Made by a program: the position numbers and the translations under genes. From positions 1 to 20,814 of the forward strand of contig JAHIVQ010000008.1 of assembly GCA_018816585.1 (NCBI GenBank): DNA of 20,814 bases. The letters are read 5' to 3'. Position 1 is the stretch's first letter, and each line of letters starts with the position of its first letter. Below, piece by piece: positions 1 to 9,007 of this stretch. The stretch comes from Nanobdellota archaeon. Lineage in GTDB: Archaea; Nanobdellota; Nanobdellia; SCGC-AAA011-G17; JAFCDX01. The notes beneath the pieces are model-generated. The model ran no database searches and was not told where the DNA came from. It worked only from the letters and a program-made list of their open reading frames with translations.

Positions 1-939
1 CATTCATTATTATTGGAAGGAAGAGGGTATGAAGCAGTAAAATTAACTATAATTGGAAGTTTATTTGGATTAATAACAGTTATTTTATTAGTGCCTTTAC
101 TAATTTTTATAATACCTTTAATATATAGTATAATAAATAATTATATTGCTTACATCTTAATTATTATTTCATTATATTTAATAATAAGGGATGAAAAGAA
201 ATATTGGGCATTTGTATTCTTCATGCTTGCAGGGGTTTTTGGTATAATTAGTTTAAATTTACCAATGAAAAATCAATTATTTCCATTATTATCTGGTTTA
301 TTTGGTACTAGTACAATTATACTAAGTTTAAAAGATAAAGTGAATATACCTAAACAAGAAATAAAATCAGATATTTTATCAAAAAAAGAAATAATAAAAT
401 CAATTGGTTCTGGTGTTATTGCAAGTAGTTTTGTTGGTTTGCTTCCAGGTGTAGGAAGCGGACAGGCAGCAATTGTTGCATCTTCTTTTTCAAAAGAATG
501 GTCTAAAAGATCTTGGCTTATTCTTATTGGATCAATTGATACAATTACAATGTTCTTATCGATAGTTGCTTATTATACAATACAAAAAGCAAGAAATGGA
601 TCTATAGTTGCAATATCAAAAATACTAAAAGAATTTACACTAAATGATTTAATTTTATTTATTGGAGTTTCACTAATAGTTGCTTTCCTTGCAGTTATAA
701 TAACTTTAACAATAGCAAAATTTGCATCAAGATTAATGGCAAGAATAAATTATCAATTGACTTGTATTTCAATAATAGTATTAATAATTATTTTATCTTT
801 TGTATTAAGTGGATGTATTGGGTTTTCTGTATTAATTGTTTCAACACTAATAGGAGTATTGCCTGCATTAAAAGGTGTTGGTAGAACTCATTTAATGGGT
901 TGTTTAATTTTGCCTGTCATATTATTCTTTTTATTATAA
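1..939 (+). CDS. TctA-like integral membrane protein (COG1784-type), 5' end missing
   Basis: The frame is open to the first base of the window, so the start lies upstream; the TTG at 13 is internal. The translated part is almost entirely hydrophobic, with about eight likely membrane segments. It carries a Gly/Pro/Gln-rich loop reading LLPGVGSGQAA near window residues 145-155. This resembles the conserved PGxGxGQAA loop of the TctA family (large permease subunit of tripartite tricarboxylate transporters) and its stand-alone archaeal relatives. That family assignment is from memory of the motif. No small permease or solute-binding partner is visible, and archaeal members usually stand alone, so the substrate is unknown. 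It ends in KGVGRTHLMG followed by a final hydrophobic segment. Its stop codon is 3 nt from the stop of the convergent PurF-like gene, leaving almost no room for separate terminators. Confidence 0.7.
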   Translation, partial: HSLLLEGRGYEAVKLTIIGSLFGLITVILLVPLLIFIIPLIYSIINNYIAYILIIISLYLIIRDEKKYWAFVFFMLAGVFGIISLNLPMKNQLFPLLSGLFGTSTIILSLKDKVNIPKQEIKSDILSKKEIIKSIGSGVIASSFVGLLPGVGSGQAAIVASSFSKEWSKRSWLILIGSIDTITMFLSIVAYYTIQKARNGSIVAISKILKEFTLNDLILFIGVSLIVAFLAVIITLTIAKFASRLMARINYQLTCISIIVLIIILSFVLSGCIGFSVLIVSTLIGVLPALKGVGRTHLMGCLILPVILFFLL

Positions 940-942
940 ATT

Positions 943-2427
943 TTATTTAAGTTTATTAACGAATTGTTTTATCTTACTAGATAAATCATTTTTACTTTCA
1001 TAATCAGTCAGGCTTTTTTTAACATCAAATCTCTTGCCAGTCCAGCAGTACAGGCATAATTTTTCTTTTGGCAGCCCTATAGCCTTAACCATATCATCCA
1101 TTAACTGGTATTTTAATGATGTAACTCCAATATCTTTAGCAATCCAATCAACCATTTTTTTATATTTCTCTGAATTCTGGTCTATATATTCTGAAACATC
1201 CTCTATATCTCTTCCTTCAAGAACTCTTATTGCCCTTCTTGCAACAAGCTCATGAATGCTTCTTGTAGATAAATTATAGATGCATGGGAATATCAATGGA
1301 GGGCAAGCTGGTCTGATATGAACCTCCTTGGCACCTCCGTCCATTAATTTACTGATTGTAAAATTCTTTAACTGCGTTCCTCTGACAATAGAATCCTCAC
1401 ATAAAACAAATTTTTTGCCATTAATTATAGAATCATTTGCAATCAGCTTCATAAAAGCAATTTTATCCCTAATTTCCTGTGACGGTGGAGTATAACTTCT
1501 GCCATAACCAGGGGTGTATTTTAATAAAGCTCTTCTAAATGGCTTTCCTGATTCCATTGCATATCCAATTGCGTGCGCTGTCCCTGAATCTGGAACCCCA
1601 GAAACAAAATCTATATTTACATTATCCCTTTTAGCCAGAAACTTTCCGCAATTCTCCCTTGCTTCCTCTACATTAACCCCCTCATAAGAAGAAGCAGGAA
1701 ATCCTGTGTATATCCACAAGAATGCGCATATTTTTTTATTCTCGTAAGCCTCTTTTTTAACTTCTATGCCTTTTTTGCTGATAAATATTATCTCTCCAGG
1801 TTCAATAAACTTTTTAATTTTAAAATTCAAATTAGGAAAGGAACATGTCTCGCTTGCAATTGCTATTTCACTACTATCCTTTTCTCCTATAACCAAAGGT
1901 GTAACTCCATTCTTGTCTCTGGCAGCATAAATTCCATCTTTTGTCAATAATAATAAAGAAACAGAGCCATTTATTTTATCAAACATATTTTCTATTCCAC
2001 TTGTTATAGAATCACCCTGATTTATCAGATTGGCAATAATTTCTATGCCATTAATATCCCCGTCATATAATTCACTGAAGGATATTCCTTTATTTATCAA
2101 CTCCTTTACCAATTCATTCTTGTTTGTTATTAATCCTGAATAACATACTGAAAATGTTCCGAATTTGCTCTCAAAACTCAGTGGCTGCGGATCCTTATCA
2201 GATATAACACCTATGCCTAAATTCAGTTTTATATTTTCAGAACCATCAAAGAATTTTGACTTGAATTGAGAATTTGAAATATTATGAATTTTTTTAATGT
2301 GATTCCCTTTTTCATTTATATATGCAACACCGCCATACTCTGTTCCTAAATGGCTGTGATAATCTATCCCATAATATAATGTAGAAATGCAATTTTCACA
2401 GCTTGCAATGCCAAATATTCCAGTCAT
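943..2427 (-). CDS. PurF-like amidophosphoribosyltransferase with altered glutaminase site
   Basis: This is a 494-residue homologue of glutamine-PRPP amidotransferase (first step of purine synthesis), about full family length. The phosphoribosyltransferase half is well kept: the PRPP loop VLCEDSIVRGTQ (341-352), GVPDSGTAHAIGYA (277-290) and SYTPPSQEIRDK (311-322). Four cysteines (C234, C382, C458, C461) sit where the Fe-S cluster ligands of Bacillus-type PurF lie. The N-terminal Ntn half is abnormal. The usual MCGI start reads MTGIFGI, so the nucleophile Cys is Thr2. The GHTRxxT segment reads GIGVISD (71-77), and HNGNLTN reads YSGLITN (96-102). It may therefore use free ammonia, use Thr as nucleophile, or do something else; I recall bacterial relatives with a similar start but cannot verify this. 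The start fits a TATA box about 25 nt upstream. Its composition is visibly less A/T-rich than the polymerase genes beside it, which could mean transfer. Confidence 0.85.
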   Translation of the reverse strand: MTGIFGIASCENCISTLYYGIDYHSHLGTEYGGVAYINEKGNHIKKIHNISNSQFKSKFFDGSENIKLNLGIGVISDKDPQPLSFESKFGTFSVCYSGLITNKNELVKELINKGISFSELYDGDINGIEIIANLINQGDSITSGIENMFDKINGSVSLLLLTKDGIYAARDKNGVTPLVIGEKDSSEIAIASETCSFPNLNFKIKKFIEPGEIIFISKKGIEVKKEAYENKKICAFLWIYTGFPASSYEGVNVEEARENCGKFLAKRDNVNIDFVSGVPDSGTAHAIGYAMESGKPFRRALLKYTPGYGRSYTPPSQEIRDKIAFMKLIANDSIINGKKFVLCEDSIVRGTQLKNFTISKLMDGGAKEVHIRPACPPLIFPCIYNLSTRSIHELVARRAIRVLEGRDIEDVSEYIDQNSEKYKKMVDWIAKDIGVTSLKYQLMDDMVKAIGLPKEKLCLYCWTGKRFDVKKSLTDYESKNDLSSKIKQFVNKLK

Positions 2428-2431
2428 ACTA

Positions 2432-2457
2432 AATTAGAAATTTCTAATTATATAAAG
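2432..2457 (-). promoter_or_regulatory. TATA box plus perfect 18-bp palindrome before the PurF-like gene
   Basis: Read on the minus strand, a TATA-like box (CTTTATATAAT, 2447-2457) is centred about 25 nt before the ATG at 2427. Between it and the start is aattagaaatttctaatt (2432-2449), a perfect 9+9 palindrome. It covers the expected transcription start, where a dimeric repressor could block initiation. The box geometry is seen directly; the operator role is inferred. Confidence 0.5.
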
Positions 2458-2480
2458 AATATTGAAATTTAAAATATATA

Positions 2481-5400
2481 TTATCCAAACCATCTTCCAA
2501 GACCTTCTTGTCTCTCTTTATCTTTTCCAAAAACACTTTCTATTCTTTGTTTTGTTAATTCTAAATCCTGTCTTATATATGCAGGTAATTCATACTTTTC
2601 AGCAAGACTAATACTAGGTCCTAAATATTTAGTAACAGAACCTTCTGAAACAGTAAATATTATTTTTCCTCCACATTTTGTGCAACTTCCTTTTAATGGT
2701 GGTCTTCTAAATTTTTCATTACATTTTACACATCTAAATTCCTGTTGTGAAAACTTTCTCAGATTTCCTTTAATATCACGTAAAAAGTGCCTGTTAATTA
2801 TTAATGCAGCAACATCTACTTCTGAAACAGCCCTTATTCTTTCAGCAAGTAGCATCTGACCAAATACTTTTTCTTGCATTGTAGGGATTGTCTTATAACT
2901 AGAACATCTAACTCCTGAATTAATATCTGTAGTGTGATGTGTAAATCCTAATCCTTCATATTGTGCATCTGTTCCTAATCTTGACTTGAATGTTTCTATT
3001 TTTATTTCAGAAGGATGTTTATATTCAAGACAAGCTTCGTAAAATTCTAAGGGATACTTCCAGCAAGTATCCATATCAAATACCATATCATCTACTTCTG
3101 AAGGAACAATAACTGAACTTAAAACTAAAGGTTCGTCTTGTGTTGCTCCTCTATGACTACCTAATAAATTTCTGGAAAAATTAAGGAAAGCATCCATTAG
3201 TAACATAACACCTGCTTCATCACCATCACAATTAGAAACAATTATATCTCCTGCAATAAAATTATGATTATCTTCAACATTCAAACAATATGTAGTTTCT
3301 GAATCTAAAGATTGTATTGATTTTACTTTAAGATATGCATTATCTTTATCTAATTTTATTTTCGTTCCTTTTGGTTGTCTTAAAGAAAGTTGTTTAAGGA
3401 TTAATCTTTTTCTAGGTAATCTGAAATTTATTTCTTCATAAAACTTTTTTGTAAAATTACTTGGGATTGTTAGTTTAGTTATTTTGAAATAAGGTATATT
3501 TCTATTTTTTCTTTCATAAAATTCTCTAACTACTGGTCCTGGCTGTTTAGTGTATTTATATTTTTTAATATAAATTCCAAATCTAGCTAATGAAAAGTAA
3601 AGATTTTCAAGAAGAGTTTCACTAATACTATCACAAGATATTCTATTATCTCTATTACCAACAGAACCATCTCCATCAAAATATCCTTGTAAAATATATT
3701 TTAGTCTCTTTTTAGGAAGAGATAAAAATATAGAGGGAATAGATTTACTTTTTGCATTTATACCACATTTAAAATAATTTACAAATAAATGATAAAGTAA
3801 TTTACTAGAATAAATTATAGACTCTTTTGTTAAGCAAGATGGTTCTAAAGAAACTTCTTTCTTAAAAGTATTTATTATTTTATTTCTTATAAAGGATTCT
3901 GTTGCAGCAAACCCTATTTGATAAAATCCTTTTTTTGATATATTTTTCCTTGCATGCCCTTCTGCGATATATAATCCTATACAATATAATAAATCATTTG
4001 AAAGTTTAACAAATCTAGGTAAATTAACATTATCTCTTTTTATTCCAATAAAACAGTTTTTAGGCAAGATTAGCTTATTTTCTTTAAAAAATGACAAAGG
4101 ATAGCTATTTCTTCTAATAAAATTATCAAATTTTCTAATTTTTAGGTTTTTATTTAATTTCAAATTTTCTTTTCTTATCATTAAATGGGGAATTTCTAAT
4201 TTCAATAAATCAATATTGTCTATATTCTTCTCTTTAATTTTCAAATTATAAGGAGAAATAACAAAATCTTCTTTTTGTAATAAAAAAGCAGGCTTTTTCT
4301 CTACCCCTTTATTATTTTTAATGTATATTTTATGATTTGGAGTTAAAACAAGCTCTCTTCCATTCTCAAATTCAATTTTCATCAATTTTGTATTAATATG
4401 TTTTGAAACTTCTTTTATCTTTTTAATTTCTAATTTTTTTGTTTTTTTATTAAAAGATAAAGTAGAATAATTATTTATATTTGTAATTTTTGTTCCAAAA
4501 TTATCTACAACTTTATTTGGATTAAATTGGTTTACAAAATTACCAATAGGTAAAGATTCCCATTTAGAACCATCAAACACATTGATTAAAGTATTTTTTT
4601 GCATACAATCTCTTCTCATAGATGAATGCAATAATGGATGTGCATAAAATCCCTGAGTTTTTGAAAATCCAATTATTCTTCCTATTATACCTGCAACTGT
4701 ATGCGGACTCATTGAAATAACTAAATGTCCCACTAAATCACTTTTATCTTTTAAATTATAAAAAGATTTTTCTCCATAAAATTTTGTCAATAAATCATCA
4801 ATGAAATTTGCAACTCTAAATAAAATAATATCTGCTCCTTCATCTAATGATTCAGGACATGAAGGAAGTATAATGTCCTGACATCTTAATTCTAATATTT
4901 GATCTTTATTTATTAATTCATTTCTATAAATATCTTTTTCGTATCCTAATTCATGTAATTTTTCAATACTTGTTCCTATTTCTTTAGGTTTAAAATGTGT
5001 TATTGGGGTTTCAGTCATATCATATCTTATTGTTCCATCCTTGTTGATGTAAATATTATGAGCTGCTCTCAATATTCCTTTTGCAAGATTTTCAGGAAAA
5101 TGATTTCTATTGCTTGTACCTCTTACTCCTTTTATTAATGGAGGAATGTCCTGGATTTTTAATCTTTTTAGTGCTTTATCCATATAATCATTTATTTTCA
5201 GATTTATCTTTAAGTATCTTACACATTTGTGTGCTTTATCATCAGAATCTTTTTTAGAACATTTTTCTTTTAATTCTCCACAAGTATTACAAAACCATAA
5301 TTCTTTTGTTTCAGAATCACAATCTTCACATCTAGGATAAATTGTTTTTTTATTACATTTTTCACAATAAAAAATTGAAAATTCTGCATTTACATTTCCA

Positions 5401-7370
5401 TCTTTACAGCTTGATTGAAAACAACGTAATTTTCCTCCCTCTTCTCCAACAGGGAATAATACATGTGGACTTCCAATCATTTTTCTCATCTTTGCTTTTT
5501 CAGGTCTACCCATTCTAGAACCAATATATATTCCAGACTTATCTCTTAACTTAATTTCAGATATTTTATTTATATTTTCTAATGTATTTTTCTTTTCGTC
5601 TATTTTTTTTAATATTAAATTAACATCGAATCCTTTTTCATAAAATCCAAGACTAACTGCAAATGCTTTTGCCCAATCTCCTTCTATAACAACAAATTCA
5701 TTAGAAACTAATTTATGTGGTACTCCTAATAATTCAAGAACTCTCTTTGGATCAACATTAACAAGATCTTTTTGTATATCATATTTTAAAGGTAAAATAA
5801 TTTTATCTTTGTTAATTACAGCATAAACTAACCAATCAAGAATACTGTATAATTGCTGCACATTTATATCCTTCCAATGATAAGTATAACGTGGATGTAA
5901 ATGTATTTTAAATTTTTTTGATATTTCAATTGCCTTATCAGCACTTATTTTTGTTTTAATTGGATTCTTAAGTAATTCTTCATATCCAGATTTATCTTTT
6001 AGTTCTTTTTCTAATTCAAGAGCCCACCATTCTTCACAATAACCTGGTGGAACAAGTATATGGTTAAATATTGAAAAATCCCCATAATTAATTAAAATAT
6101 CACCTAAAAATATTATTTCTTCAATTTCATTAACTATTGCTTTTGCTTGTTCTTCATTTTCAACAAATAAAACAGAACCATTTTTTAATTTAACAATTGG
6201 ACCTTCAACATAATCACACACACCTAGAATAGTTGATTTATTTGGCCTTTCTGTTCTTAACTGTGTTCCAATAGCAATATAATTATTTAAGACATACATT
6301 GTTGCTGGATGTATTGCTTCAGCAGAAAATCCAGATATTCTTGTTCTTCCAAATCTTAATCTGAATCCCCCTTTTCTCAAAGGATAACCAAGAACAGGAC
6401 GTCCTGCCACAAGATCTTTTATATAAGTATAATTAGGTGTTATTTTTTCTGAAGAATCTTTTTTCATTTCACCTTTTGCCTTTATTTCTTTTTGAAGTTT
6501 AATATAATCCTCAAGAAAACTCCAGTGTTCCATATCTATTTCTTTATTGAACTTACTGAACTTCCCCCAGAACTTAGGTAATTTTTGTGATAAACCTTCA
6601 GCCATAACTAAACAATAACCATTTCTTAATTTATTTGTATAAACTCTTTGCAAATTTTTGTAATTTGGAACTTCTAATTCTTCAGAAGGATCACCATCAA
6701 TTTGCACAGGTAAATGACTTGTTAAGAATTCAACTTCTCTTTCAGAAGGAATATATTGTAAATTAGTTGCTCTATCATGAAAATATTGTACTTCTGTTGA
6801 ACTTCTTTTTATTTCTTCATTAGTTGGATCATAAATTTCATATCCATTCTTTTTTCTTACATAATCTGCTATTGCAACAAATATACATGTTGCAGTTGTA
6901 CCTGCACTTCTTATTGGACCACCAAAATATAAACAAAAATATTCCTTTCCATCCATTCGTTTTTTTAATTCCAATCTTACAAAACCTTCTAATGGAGAAG
7001 AGACAACACCATTTGTAATATATGCAAGGCCAAATCTTAATCCAACTTCCATTGCTTCTTTTTTATCTTTAAATTTACAGAATTTTTCTGCTGCAACTTC
7101 TTCAGCAAGATTAAATGCAACTTTCCAGTTTTGCATTCCATATTCATTTTCTAATTCTTTAATTCTTTGAACAATATTTGTATCAATTACTTGTGGTGCA
7201 ACAACAGAGATAATACCAACAACACGCTCCGCCATATTTTTTGTAAGAAGTGTTGAAATGCTCTTTTCAGGATCATATCCTTTTGATCTTGCTTGAGTTG
7301 CAAGTTCATAAGCCTGTTTAAGTGAATTGTCTATACTCTCAAAATATTTCTTCATATTTTCTGATGTCAT
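2481..7370 (-). CDS. polC: DNA polymerase D large (catalytic) subunit DP2, with an intein
   Basis: The ORF encodes 1629 residues: a 921-residue N-extein, a 459-residue intein and a 249-residue C-extein. The spliced protein would be 1170 residues, normal for DP2, the polymerising subunit of archaeal replicative PolD. The N-terminal region shows family segments such as EGFVRLELKKR and YFCLYFGGPIRSAGTTA. Cysteine-rich zinc-binding stretches lie at about 648-735 and 1545-1567. The catalytic motif, assembled only by splicing, reads RRD-CDGDEAG. In Pyrococcus the equivalent is NCDGDED, with Asn and two Asp as metal ligands, so the Asn is Asp here. The C-terminus QEGLGRWFG (1621-1629) matches a PIP box (QxxLxxWF) for PCNA binding. 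The start ATG overlaps the DP1 stop as ATGA, giving translational coupling. Some groups use the symbol polB2 or polD2. Confidence 0.96.
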   Translation of the reverse strand: MTSENMKKYFESIDNSLKQAYELATQARSKGYDPEKSISTLLTKNMAERVVGIISVVAPQVIDTNIVQRIKELENEYGMQNWKVAFNLAEEVAAEKFCKFKDKKEAMEVGLRFGLAYITNGVVSSPLEGFVRLELKKRMDGKEYFCLYFGGPIRSAGTTATCIFVAIADYVRKKNGYEIYDPTNEEIKRSSTEVQYFHDRATNLQYIPSEREVEFLTSHLPVQIDGDPSEELEVPNYKNLQRVYTNKLRNGYCLVMAEGLSQKLPKFWGKFSKFNKEIDMEHWSFLEDYIKLQKEIKAKGEMKKDSSEKITPNYTYIKDLVAGRPVLGYPLRKGGFRLRFGRTRISGFSAEAIHPATMYVLNNYIAIGTQLRTERPNKSTILGVCDYVEGPIVKLKNGSVLFVENEEQAKAIVNEIEEIIFLGDILINYGDFSIFNHILVPPGYCEEWWALELEKELKDKSGYEELLKNPIKTKISADKAIEISKKFKIHLHPRYTYHWKDINVQQLYSILDWLVYAVINKDKIILPLKYDIQKDLVNVDPKRVLELLGVPHKLVSNEFVVIEGDWAKAFAVSLGFYEKGFDVNLILKKIDEKKNTLENINKISEIKLRDKSGIYIGSRMGRPEKAKMRKMIGSPHVLFPVGEEGGKLRCFQSSCKDGNVNAEFSIFYCEKCNKKTIYPRCEDCDSETKELWFCNTCGELKEKCSKKDSDDKAHKCVRYLKINLKINDYMDKALKRLKIQDIPPLIKGVRGTSNRNHFPENLAKGILRAAHNIYINKDGTIRYDMTETPITHFKPKEIGTSIEKLHELGYEKDIYRNELINKDQILELRCQDIILPSCPESLDEGADIILFRVANFIDDLLTKFYGEKSFYNLKDKSDLVGHLVISMSPHTVAGIIGRIIGFSKTQGFYAHPLLHSSMRRDCMQKNTLINVFDGSKWESLPIGNFVNQFNPNKVVDNFGTKITNINNYSTLSFNKKTKKLEIKKIKEVSKHINTKLMKIEFENGRELVLTPNHKIYIKNNKGVEKKPAFLLQKEDFVISPYNLKIKEKNIDNIDLLKLEIPHLMIRKENLKLNKNLKIRKFDNFIRRNSYPLSFFKENKLILPKNCFIGIKRDNVNLPRFVKLSNDLLYCIGLYIAEGHARKNISKKGFYQIGFAATESFIRNKIINTFKKEVSLEPSCLTKESIIYSSKLLYHLFVNYFKCGINAKSKSIPSIFLSLPKKRLKYILQGYFDGDGSVGNRDNRISCDSISETLLENLYFSLARFGIYIKKYKYTKQPGPVVREFYERKNRNIPYFKITKLTIPSNFTKKFYEEINFRLPRKRLILKQLSLRQPKGTKIKLDKDNAYLKVKSIQSLDSETTYCLNVEDNHNFIAGDIIVSNCDGDEAGVMLLMDAFLNFSRNLLGSHRGATQDEPLVLSSVIVPSEVDDMVFDMDTCWKYPLEFYEACLEYKHPSEIKIETFKSRLGTDAQYEGLGFTHHTTDINSGVRCSSYKTIPTMQEKVFGQMLLAERIRAVSEVDVAALIINRHFLRDIKGNLRKFSQQEFRCVKCNEKFRRPPLKGSCTKCGGKIIFTVSEGSVTKYLGPSISLAEKYELPAYIRQDLELTKQRIESVFGKDKERQEGLGRWFG
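3231..4607 (-). other. Intein with LAGLIDADG homing endonuclease inside DP2
   Basis: This in-frame insertion of 459 codons is residues 922-1380 of the DP2 precursor. It begins with Cys922 (CMQKNTLINVFDG, block A) and has block B LTPNHKIYI near residue 1008. The two endonuclease motifs are IGLYIAEGHA (about 1130) and QGYFDGDGSVG (about 1230), both with acidic residues retained, so cutting activity is plausible. It ends with block F/G CLNVEDNHNFIAGDIIVSN, followed by extein Cys as +1 nucleophile. The terminal Asn is present, but the usual penultimate His is Ser. Boundaries were set by matching the flanks to the uninterrupted RRN-CDGDED of other DP2 proteins. From memory, Pyrococcus PolII inteins occupy the same point. 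Splicing should be needed for polymerase activity, because the insertion separates the catalytic residues. Confidence 0.93.
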
Positions 7371-9007
7371 TTTGAAAAATTTAATATTTTAATGTCTCTT
7401 GTTTTTAGATTAACTAAAATTGCTTTTGATGGATCTGGTCTTATTCCTCTTCTTTCCTGTTCTTCTGTTTGTGCTGCCCAACAAGAGCAATTTAAACATG
7501 TAACTCCCTTGTAATTTGCAGTTGTTACTTTATGTATATGTCCTGTTGCTAAAATATCTGGTATCTTCTCTATTAATAATAAATCCTGTTCTGAATCTGG
7601 AATATATTGATTAGATATATGTGTAGGTGCAAAATGTCTTCTCTGCAAAAAGAATTTCATAAGTAAATCTGATCTATCTAAACCACCACCAACTCTAATA
7701 CTATTAACTGCATCTGCAAAATAAGGCATACTAAATCCATGATATAATAAAACATTAAAACCTAAAAAATCCCTTGATGCATGGATATTTACCATTGAAG
7801 GATTTGTAACAACAGTTACATTTTCAAGATCGTAGATTGGTTTTGCTATCTGTTTATCCAATAATGGTTGTGGTTCTGCTATTCTGACTGCATCATGATT
7901 TCCTGCACAAACAATTATTTTTATATTTTTTGGAATTTTATTTAAGTACTCAGCTAAGGAACGATACTGGTCAAAAATATCCTTAACTTGTAAATCTTCT
8001 TCCTGTCCAGGATAAATTCCAACACCATCTATTAAATCACCAACTAAAAATAGATATTTTACTTTTTTTGCTATTTCCTTTTGTGAATCATCTCCATATT
8101 GTAAATTTAACCAACTTATGAATTTTTCAAAATCTTCTGAAAGAAAATTTTTTAATCCTAAATGTATATCTGAAGTAAATATTGCATAAACCTCATCATC
8201 AGATTTTTTTTGTTTAACTTCAAGCATATCAGGGAAATAAAGATTATTAACAAATACTATTTTTTCACTTAAATTACCTTTTATACCTATTACTTCATCG
8301 AGAACTATATCTTCTGCCATTTCCATAAGTTCAGGCTTATTTTTATTTATTAAGATATTAATAACCCCTGTTGTATCTTCTAAAGAAATAATTATATTAT
8401 CATTTTTTGTCTTATTTTTACTTGTTACTAATCCAATTAAAGAGACTTCTTGTCTTTCTGTACTTACTTTTAATTTATTAATGGAGACTGTATTTTGTAA
8501 TTCTATTCTATTAAGTAGTATCTTTTTGATAACTTCATATCTTATTTTAAAATAAGATACAAAATCTTGAACTTCTCTTTTCTTATATTTTTCAAAATAA
8601 TTATTAAGAACTAAAATATTATTTTCATTAACTTCATTTTCTTTTTCAATAACTAATTTTGGAATATCTTTTATATCATTTATCATATGTTCAACTTCAT
8701 GTTTCTTTTCATCAGAAATATCATAATGAAGAATATTAAGAAAGGTATTGTAAATCTTATTATCTCTTCCTTTTTCCTGTAACATTTTAGATTTTTCGAA
8801 ATCAATCCAATTGATATTTAATTTTGCTTCATTTGATACAACCCTAAATAAATCCTGGTTTATAATTAAAGGTTTATCTTTAGTAATAATATTTTTTTGT
8901 AAAATATCAAAAAATGAAGAATTATTGAAATTTGCATCTAGTAAGTCTGGGCTTATCAAAAAACCCTTTTCCAAAAAGAAATTTATTTTTTCTTGTTCAG
9001 TTTTCAT
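7367..9007 (-). CDS. polB: DNA polymerase D small subunit DP1 (3'-5' exonuclease)
   Basis: This 546-residue protein is the proofreading and accessory subunit of archaeal PolD. After a helical N-terminal part comes an OB-fold stretch (about 185-265, including EVSLIGLVTS and ISLEDTTGVINILI). The calcineurin-like phosphoesterase domain follows with its metal-binding motifs in order: SDIHLG (about 278), GDLIDG (about 325), GNHDA (about 366), LLYHG and GHIHKV (about 487). All metal ligands that I can identify are present, so it should be an active Mre11-like nuclease rather than the inactivated eukaryotic type. The start is the ATG at 9007; an A/T-rich TATA-like stretch lies about 36 nt upstream. 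The stop codon overlaps the DP2 start by 4 nt, so the two subunits form an operon. DP1 is also called polD1 or dnap2 small subunit; symbol use varies between databases. Confidence 0.95.
   Translation of the reverse strand: MKTEQEKINFFLEKGFLISPDLLDANFNNSSFFDILQKNIITKDKPLIINQDLFRVVSNEAKLNINWIDFEKSKMLQEKGRDNKIYNTFLNILHYDISDEKKHEVEHMINDIKDIPKLVIEKENEVNENNILVLNNYFEKYKKREVQDFVSYFKIRYEVIKKILLNRIELQNTVSINKLKVSTERQEVSLIGLVTSKNKTKNDNIIISLEDTTGVINILINKNKPELMEMAEDIVLDEVIGIKGNLSEKIVFVNNLYFPDMLEVKQKKSDDEVYAIFTSDIHLGLKNFLSEDFEKFISWLNLQYGDDSQKEIAKKVKYLFLVGDLIDGVGIYPGQEEDLQVKDIFDQYRSLAEYLNKIPKNIKIIVCAGNHDAVRIAEPQPLLDKQIAKPIYDLENVTVVTNPSMVNIHASRDFLGFNVLLYHGFSMPYFADAVNSIRVGGGLDRSDLLMKFFLQRRHFAPTHISNQYIPDSEQDLLLIEKIPDILATGHIHKVTTANYKGVTCLNCSCWAAQTEEQERRGIRPDPSKAILVNLKTRDIKILNFSK

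Noticed and set aside
13..30. TTG at position 13 as the true start of the TctA-like gene
   Set aside because: The frame is open upstream to the window edge and the sequence before it is protein-like, so the gene is truncated by the window rather than starting there.
1034..1255. Plus-strand ORF opposite the PurF-like gene
   Set aside because: It is a mirror of conserved PurF C-terminal coding sequence, with no promoter or ribosome-binding site.
6824..7018. Plus-strand ORF opposite DP2
   Set aside because: Low-complexity His/Leu/Phe-rich translation opposite a conserved DP2 segment; treated as a shadow of the real gene.
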